From: Vulcanimicrobiota bacterium
GTDB lineage: Bacteria; Vulcanimicrobiota; Vulcanimicrobiia; Vulcanimicrobiales; Vulcanimicrobiaceae
Direction: 5' to 3'
NCBI GenBank assembly: GCA_013043945.1
Contig: JABEUW010000022.1
Span: 1 to 9,440 of the forward strand
DNA: 9,440 nt
Shown here: one piece after another, positions 5,435-9,440 of the stretch
Position numbering within the stretch: position 1 is the stretch's first letter
How the letters are laid out: the number at the start of each line of letters is the position of its first letter
Made by a program: the position numbers and the translations under genes
Notes under the pieces: generated by a model
What the model saw: only the letters and a program-made list of their open reading frames with translations
The model's database searches: none
Told to the model about the DNA's origin: nothing

Positions 5435-5956
5435 ATGGAGCAGCAACCCGAGGAGCGCGAAGTACTCGAACATGGCGGGCACGTCGGTAGTTTCGATCGC
5501 TTCGCCGCCGTACTCGCGCTGGGCGAGCGAATCATGTTCGTCTTCGTCGGGTTGCTGCTTTTCGTCGCCGCAGTCGCGCTGGCGATTCACGGCGTGCGCG
5601 AGGCGATCGCGCTTTTTGCCGTCGGCGGCGATACGCTTATCGCGAGCACGGCACATTTTATCGATCTCGTTCTTTTAATTTTGATGATCTCGGAGATCAC
5701 CTATACCGTCGTTATTTCGATTCGCGGGCGAGGGCTATCAGCGATCCCCTTCCTCCTCATCGCGATCATTGCCACCGTGCGTCGCGTCCTCGTGATTACC
5801 ATTCAGGAAATTCATCCGGCCGCTCCCAAAGGCTTGATTTGGATTTCGAAGAGCAGCGTCGATTTGCTCGCGCTCTCGCTCGTCTGCGTCTTGTTCGTCG
5901 TTGCGATTATCGTATTGCAGCGTCGTCCAAAATCGGCGGGGCTGCCGAAGGAGTGA
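5435..5956 (+). CDS. PsiE-like four-helix inner-membrane protein
   Basis: This is a 173-residue integral membrane protein. Predicted helices lie near residues 33-50, 76-96, 103-122 and 140-161, with a charged cytoplasmic N-terminus and an RRPKSAGLPKE tail. The middle block, EITYTVVISIRGRGLSAIPFLLIAIIATVRRVLVIT, matches the layout of the PsiE family: a helix, a short basic loop, then I/V-rich helix with conserved Arg. E. coli PsiE is induced by phosphate starvation, but its molecular role is unknown and this homologue need not share that control; no pho box was recognised. ATG has AGGA at 5424-5427 with a seven-base spacer, overlapping the M61 stop codon. The two genes are therefore almost certainly co-transcribed and probably coupled. 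Confidence 0.75.
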   Translation: MEQQPEEREVLEHGGHVGSFDRFAAVLALGERIMFVFVGLLLFVAAVALAIHGVREAIALFAVGGDTLIASTAHFIDLVLLILMISEITYTVVISIRGRGLSAIPFLLIAIIATVRRVLVITIQEIHPAAPKGLIWISKSSVDLLALSLVCVLFVVAIIVLQRRPKSAGLPKE

Positions 5957-5962
5957 GACGGG

Positions 5963-5980
5963 GCGGCTATACCTGGCCGC
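5963..5980. other. Short hairpin between convergent genes
   Basis: GCGGC (5963-5967) pairs with GCCGC (5976-5980) over an eight-base loop, overlapping the stop codon of the acyl-CoA synthetase and just beyond the PsiE stop. No T tract follows on either strand, so it is at best a weak bidirectional terminator in the 10-bp convergent gap. Confidence 0.25.
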
Positions 5981-7583
5981 TCGAAGCGCTGCGCCCCTTG
6001 CGATCGAGCTCGCGCTCTCGTAGTTCGACGCGACGGATTTTCCCCGATCGCGTCTTCGGCAGATCGCCGACGAATTCGATTTCGCGCGGATATTTATAGG
6101 GGGCGGTCACGCGCTTGCAGTGCTCCTGAAGTTCTCGTACGAGTGCGTCGCTCGCGGAGTATCCCGGGCGCAGGACGACGAAGGCCTTGACGATATTTCC
6201 GCGGTCGGCATCGGGGCTTCCGACGACGGCGGATTCTGCGACCGCCGGGTGTTCGAGCAGGGCGCTCTCCACCTCGAAAGGCCCGATTCGGTAGGCTCCT
6301 GAGGAGATCACGTCGTCGGCGCGCCCGACGAACCAGAAATAGCCGTCGGCATCGACGCGCGCGCGATCTCCGGTGAGATACCACTCGCCGCGACGGGTCG
6401 CCGCCGTCTGTTCTTCATCGTGGAGATAGCCTTTGAAGAGCGTCGGTGGTTCACCGCGCAAACCGATATCGCCGACGATCTCGGTCGCGCAGAGGCCTCC
6501 GTCCTCGTCGACGACGGCGACATCGTGCCCCGGTGTCGGTCGCCCCATCGCGCCGATGCGGACTTCGTCACCGGGGAGATTGGCGATGAGCAACGAGTTT
6601 TCGGTCTGCCCGTAGCCGTCGAAAATCGTGAGCCCAAATGCATCGCCCCAGCGTTCGATGACTTCGGGATTCAGCGGCTCCCCGGCGCTGACGCAGTGGC
6701 GTAACTGCGGCAATTTCCAGCGCGAACCGAGATCGTCGCGTTTGGCTTCGAGCCGATACTCGGTCGGCGCTTGGCAGAGCACGGTGACCCCTAAATCGCG
6801 AATGAGGTCGAGCCGCTCGGCGGGGTCGAAACCACCGTCGTGCATGACGATCGCACTGCCGCAGGACCACGGCCCGAGCAGGACGTTCCAAAGAGATTTC
6901 GCCCACCCGGTCGCTGCGGTGCTCCACACGAGATCGTCGGGCGTGCAATCGAGCCAATAGCGCGCTTGCATGCGTTTGGCAAAGCTATAGGCGCGATCGT
7001 GAACGACGCCTTTGGGATCTTTCGTCGTTCCGCTGGTGTAAATGATGTAGCTCCACTCGTCGCTCGCGGCATCGATGCCGGGGAGCGGTTGCGCTCTTTC
7101 CGCGCGCGAATCGAGCCGCTCCCAACCGGTTGCGTCGGCCTCGCTGAGATAGTACTGCTTGCAGGTAACGGCGCCGGTGCGGATCTCATCGATCTCGCTC
7201 TGGTTGCTCGCGCACGCCACGATCGCTCGCACGTCTGCGTGGTTGGCGCGATAGAGAAGATCTTTGGCGCGTAATTGCTCGGCGCAGGGGATCGCTACCG
7301 CGCCGATGCGGTCGAGCGCGAGCATCGTAAAGATCCACGCCGGGCGCTTCGGCAACGCGACGAGGACGCGGTCGCCTCGGTCGATGCCGTCCTCGGCAAA
7401 AACGCGAGCGTAGCGTTGCGAAGCGAGCGCGATGTCTTGAAACGAATAGGTGCGCAGGCTACGGTCGTTGTCGATAAAGATCAATGCGCGACGATCGTGG
7501 CGCGCGAGATCGTCGACGACGTCCCGTGCGAAGGAAAAATGCTGCGGGACCTCCCAACGGAACTCCTCGCGCGCGTCGGTCAC
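5967..7583 (-). CDS. AMP-forming acyl-CoA synthetase (ANL superfamily)
   Basis: This 538-residue enzyme would activate a carboxylic acid with ATP and then form the CoA thioester. Motifs in order: the phosphate-binding loop YTSGTTKDPKG (182-192), VSAGEPLNPEV (298-308), DGYGQTE (322-328), YLTGDRA (402-408), the hinge and C-domain start VGRADDVISSGAYRIGP (419-435), and the catalytic lysine 515 in TRSGKIRR. Length is typical. The sequence most resembles medium-chain acyl-CoA or benzoate-CoA ligase types (FEVESALLEHPAVAESAVVG), but the substrate is undetermined. The glycine usual after SGTT is Lys188 here, a change also found in some medium-chain synthetases. The GTG start at 7583 overlaps the rocD stop codon as GTGA, so it is translated by coupling with rocD. 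It may serve the same catabolic route or be a general fatty- or aromatic-acid activator. Confidence 0.92.
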   Translation of the reverse strand: MTDAREEFRWEVPQHFSFARDVVDDLARHDRRALIFIDNDRSLRTYSFQDIALASQRYARVFAEDGIDRGDRVLVALPKRPAWIFTMLALDRIGAVAIPCAEQLRAKDLLYRANHADVRAIVACASNQSEIDEIRTGAVTCKQYYLSEADATGWERLDSRAERAQPLPGIDAASDEWSYIIYTSGTTKDPKGVVHDRAYSFAKRMQARYWLDCTPDDLVWSTAATGWAKSLWNVLLGPWSCGSAIVMHDGGFDPAERLDLIRDLGVTVLCQAPTEYRLEAKRDDLGSRWKLPQLRHCVSAGEPLNPEVIERWGDAFGLTIFDGYGQTENSLLIANLPGDEVRIGAMGRPTPGHDVAVVDEDGGLCATEIVGDIGLRGEPPTLFKGYLHDEEQTAATRRGEWYLTGDRARVDADGYFWFVGRADDVISSGAYRIGPFEVESALLEHPAVAESAVVGSPDADRGNIVKAFVVLRPGYSASDALVRELQEHCKRVTAPYKYPREIEFVGDLPKTRSGKIRRVELRERELDRKGRSASSGQV

Positions 7584-8800
7584 GTCGCTGCGTCGACCGC
7601 GACGAGCGCGTCCTCCATACGTTCGAGGAAGAGTGCGATCTCCGCGTCGGTAATCACCAACGGCGGCGCGATGCGCAGGACGCGCTCGTGCGTATCCTTT
7701 GCGGCGATGCCGCGCTCGAGCAAGGCGTATGCAAGCGGGCGCGCCGGGCGATCGAATTCGACGCCGACGAGCAGACCGCGCCCGCGTACGTCGCGGATCG
7801 AGGGAGATTTGAGCGCACGCAAACCCTGCATGAGTTTCGCTCCGGCGTAACGCGCGCGTTCGGGTAACCGTTCCTCTACGAGTACCTCCATTGCGGCGAT
7901 CGCGACCGCGCTTCCCAACGGATTTCCGCCGAAGGTACTACCGTGATCGCCGGGCTGGAAGAGCGACATCAGCGCGCGGTCGGCGAGAATCGCCGATACC
8001 GGGTAGAGTCCACCGCCCAAGGCCTTTCCGACGATGAGAATATCGGGCTTGATGCCGTCGTGATCGAGGCACATCAACGCACCGGTCCGTCCGAAGCCCG
8101 TCTGAATTTCATCGCCGAGGAAAAGGACGTCGTGCTCTTTGCAGATCGCCCACGCACGCTTGAGATATCCTTCGGGTGGGACGACGACGCCGCCCTCGCC
8201 TTGAATCGGCTCGATAAGCATCGCGCAGGTATTGGGGCCGATGGAGCGCTCGAGCGCATCTGCATCGCCATACGGGACGAGGACGAATCCCGGCGTATAG
8301 GGTCCGAACGAGCGGCGGTATGCCGGTTCGCTCGAGGCGCTGATCACCGTCGTCGTGCGCCCGTGGAAATTGTTGGTGAACACGATGATCTCGGCGCGAT
8401 CGGGCGGGATGCCTTTGACGTCGTAGCCCCAGCGCCGCGCGAGTTTAATCGCGGTCTCCACCGCTTCGACACCGGTATTCATCGGAAGCGCCATCTCGAA
8501 ACCGCAGAGCTGCGTCAACCGTTCGAGAAACATGGGTAACCGATCGTTACGCATCGCGCGCGATGTGAGCGTGACGCGCCCCGCTTGTTCGACGAGTGCG
8601 GCGACGATGCGCGGATGGCAGTGCCCCTGATTGACCGCGGAATAGGCGCTGATGCAATCGAGATAGCGCTTCCCTTCAACATCGGTTAACCAGCAGCCGC
8701 GCGCTTCGTCGACGACGAGATCGAGCGGATGATAATTATGTGCTCCAAAATGCTCTTCGGCTTCGATGAGGGCGCGGGAACTTCGGTCGCTCGCTTTCAT
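7580..8800 (-). CDS. rocD: Ornithine aminotransferase
   Basis: This is a PLP-dependent class III aminotransferase. It moves the delta-amino group of ornithine to 2-oxoglutarate, giving glutamate-5-semialdehyde, in arginine/ornithine breakdown to glutamate or proline. Ornithine-aminotransferase marks: AHNYHPLDLVV near the N-terminus, YSAVNQGHCHPRI, LPMNTGVEAVETAIKLARRWGY, FHGRTT, LIEPIQGEGGVVVPP, GDEIQTGFGRTG with the cofactor Asp230, LIVGKALGGGLYPVSA with the Schiff-base Lys259, and GSTFGGNPL (numbering from the ATG). The 406-residue length fits. ATG at 8800 was preferred over an in-frame TTG at 8809; only a weak GAGAG precedes it. It is the first gene of a two-gene operon with the acyl-CoA synthetase and is divergent from the hydrolase gene. 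Confidence 0.95.
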   Translation of the reverse strand: MKASDRSSRALIEAEEHFGAHNYHPLDLVVDEARGCWLTDVEGKRYLDCISAYSAVNQGHCHPRIVAALVEQAGRVTLTSRAMRNDRLPMFLERLTQLCGFEMALPMNTGVEAVETAIKLARRWGYDVKGIPPDRAEIIVFTNNFHGRTTTVISASSEPAYRRSFGPYTPGFVLVPYGDADALERSIGPNTCAMLIEPIQGEGGVVVPPEGYLKRAWAICKEHDVLFLGDEIQTGFGRTGALMCLDHDGIKPDILIVGKALGGGLYPVSAILADRALMSLFQPGDHGSTFGGNPLGSAVAIAAMEVLVEERLPERARYAGAKLMQGLRALKSPSIRDVRGRGLLVGVEFDRPARPLAYALLERGIAAKDTHERVLRIAPPLVITDAEIALFLERMEDALVAVDAAT

Positions 8801-8845
8801 AACTCTCAAACTCTAAACGCCACGTGTGTTTACCGCGGTCTGCGG

Positions 8846-8877
8846 GAATGCCGGGGCGCGTTTCCCATCCGGCATTC
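8846..8877. promoter_or_regulatory. Perfect 9-bp inverted repeat in the divergent rocD/hydrolase intergenic region
   Basis: GAATGCCGG at 8846-8854 is the exact reverse complement of CCGGCATTC at 8869-8877, with 14 bases between. Half-site centres are 23 bases apart, roughly two helical turns. The dyad sits about 46 bases from the rocD start and 29 bases from the hydrolase start. No T tract follows, so an operator or 5'-UTR stem-loop is more likely than a terminator. Confidence 0.5.
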
Positions 8878-8905
8878 GAGGAACACTTGCTCGTAGGAGT
8901 TAAGG

Positions 8906-9440
8906 ATGCTCGCTGTGCCGCCCTCCTCGACATACGACTCAACCGCCCGAGAGAGCGCCCTCGCGGCGGCTCCGATGCTGCGACATTTGCTGCAGCTCGA
9001 CGGCCCGTCGATCGGGGAACGCGGCAGGAGCTTCTTTCTGCTCCCCGCTCTCCCGAGCGGGCGCGCGGCCCTGCTCCTGCACGGGCTTACCGCGAGCCCC
9101 GGCCAGATGGAGCGTTTCGCTCGCAGCCTCGCCGAGCGCGGTTATGCCGTGGTCGTTCCTCGCCTGCCCCGTCACGGCCGCAGAGATCGGCTGACGAGCG
9201 AACTCGCCAAGCTCGATGCTACCGAGCTGCTCGAACGGACGAAGCTCGCGTTGCAGGCGGCGTACGAACTTGCGCCGCGGATAACCGTCGTCGGATTCTC
9301 GCTCGGCGGTACGCTCGCGCTTCGGCTCGCGCACGATGAGCATTTGGAGCGCGCGGTGGCGATCGCACCCTTTCTCGGCTTTTCATGGTTGCCGAACCGC
9401 CTAGCACCGATGTTGGCGCGTGCGATTCTGCGGCTTCCGA
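8906..9440 (+). CDS. Alpha/beta-hydrolase (carboxylesterase/lipase-like), C-terminus beyond window
   Basis: The frame is open from ATG at 8906 to the right edge (178 codons). AGGAG at 8895-8899 lies six bases before the ATG. Family signs: LLLHGLTASPGQM with His59-Gly60 forming the oxyanion-hole strand-turn, YAVVVPRLPRHGR with the conserved PxLPxHG, and the nucleophile elbow GFSLGG with Ser132. The catalytic Asp and His and the rest of the fold are past the edge. This pattern fits monoglyceride-lipase/carboxylesterase-type hydrolases with a short acyl or ester substrate; the exact substrate cannot be told. There is no clear signal peptide, so the product is probably cytoplasmic. It is transcribed divergently from rocD. 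Confidence 0.85.
   Translation, partial: MLAVPPSSTYDSTARESALAAAPMLRHLLQLDGPSIGERGRSFFLLPALPSGRAALLLHGLTASPGQMERFARSLAERGYAVVVPRLPRHGRRDRLTSELAKLDATELLERTKLALQAAYELAPRITVVGFSLGGTLALRLAHDEHLERAVAIAPFLGFSWLPNRLAPMLARAILRLP

Noticed and set aside
3962..5656. 564-codon open frame on the minus strand opposite the M61 peptidase gene
   Set aside because: It is antisense to a gene with full catalytic motifs and its translation is Arg/Asp/Val-rich without any recognisable domain. Long antisense frames are common in GC-rich coding DNA.
7943..8539. 198-codon plus-strand frame inside rocD
   Set aside because: It is antisense to the conserved aminotransferase core, has no Shine-Dalgarno and no domain pattern.
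7580..8809. TTG at 8809 as the rocD start
   Set aside because: It adds only three residues (MRV) and has no better ribosome-binding site than the ATG at 8800.

Overview
The window is G+C-rich, densely packed bacterial chromosome. It carries infC-rpmI-rplT, canonical Shine-Dalgarno sites, a twin-arginine export signal and mainly GC-ending codons. The phylum cannot be fixed by reading. An uncultivated, acidobacterial- or Eremiobacterota-like GC-rich lineage would be compatible, but that is a guess. No mobile element, CRISPR array, tRNA or rRNA was found.

Left part, mostly minus strand (1-1906). A truncated Tat-exported protein runs off the left edge. To its right, transcribed leftward, is the translation operon infC (IF3) - rpmI (L35) - rplT (L20), closed by an intrinsic terminator at 139-174. 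infC appears to start at a rare ATA codon, and its 64-residue extra tail overlaps rpmI by 86 nt. Its roughly 150-nt leader holds several stem-loops, a possible 14-codon reading frame and a terminator-like hairpin with a U-tract just before the ribosome-binding site. Upstream of that, also on the minus strand, is a small heptad-repeat coiled-coil protein.

Middle, plus strand (2041-5956). This holds degV-like fatty-acid-binding protein, class I SAM methyltransferase, exported M61 metallopeptidase with a C-terminal PDZ-like region, and a four-helix PsiE-like membrane protein. The genes are co-directional with gaps of 53, 29 and 9 bp, so they may be one transcription unit, although their functions do not form an obvious pathway.

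Right part (5967-9440). Ornithine aminotransferase (rocD) and an acyl-CoA synthetase are on the minus strand and translationally coupled through a GTGA overlap, which suggests a catabolic operon. Divergent from rocD, across an intergenic region with a perfect 9-bp inverted repeat, is an alpha/beta-hydrolase cut by the right edge.

The strongest candidate for something noteworthy is the control architecture of the IF3 operon (ATA start, attenuator-like leader, long gene overlap). I see no evidence of a wholly new multi-gene system. No intergenic stretch exceeds 300 bases.
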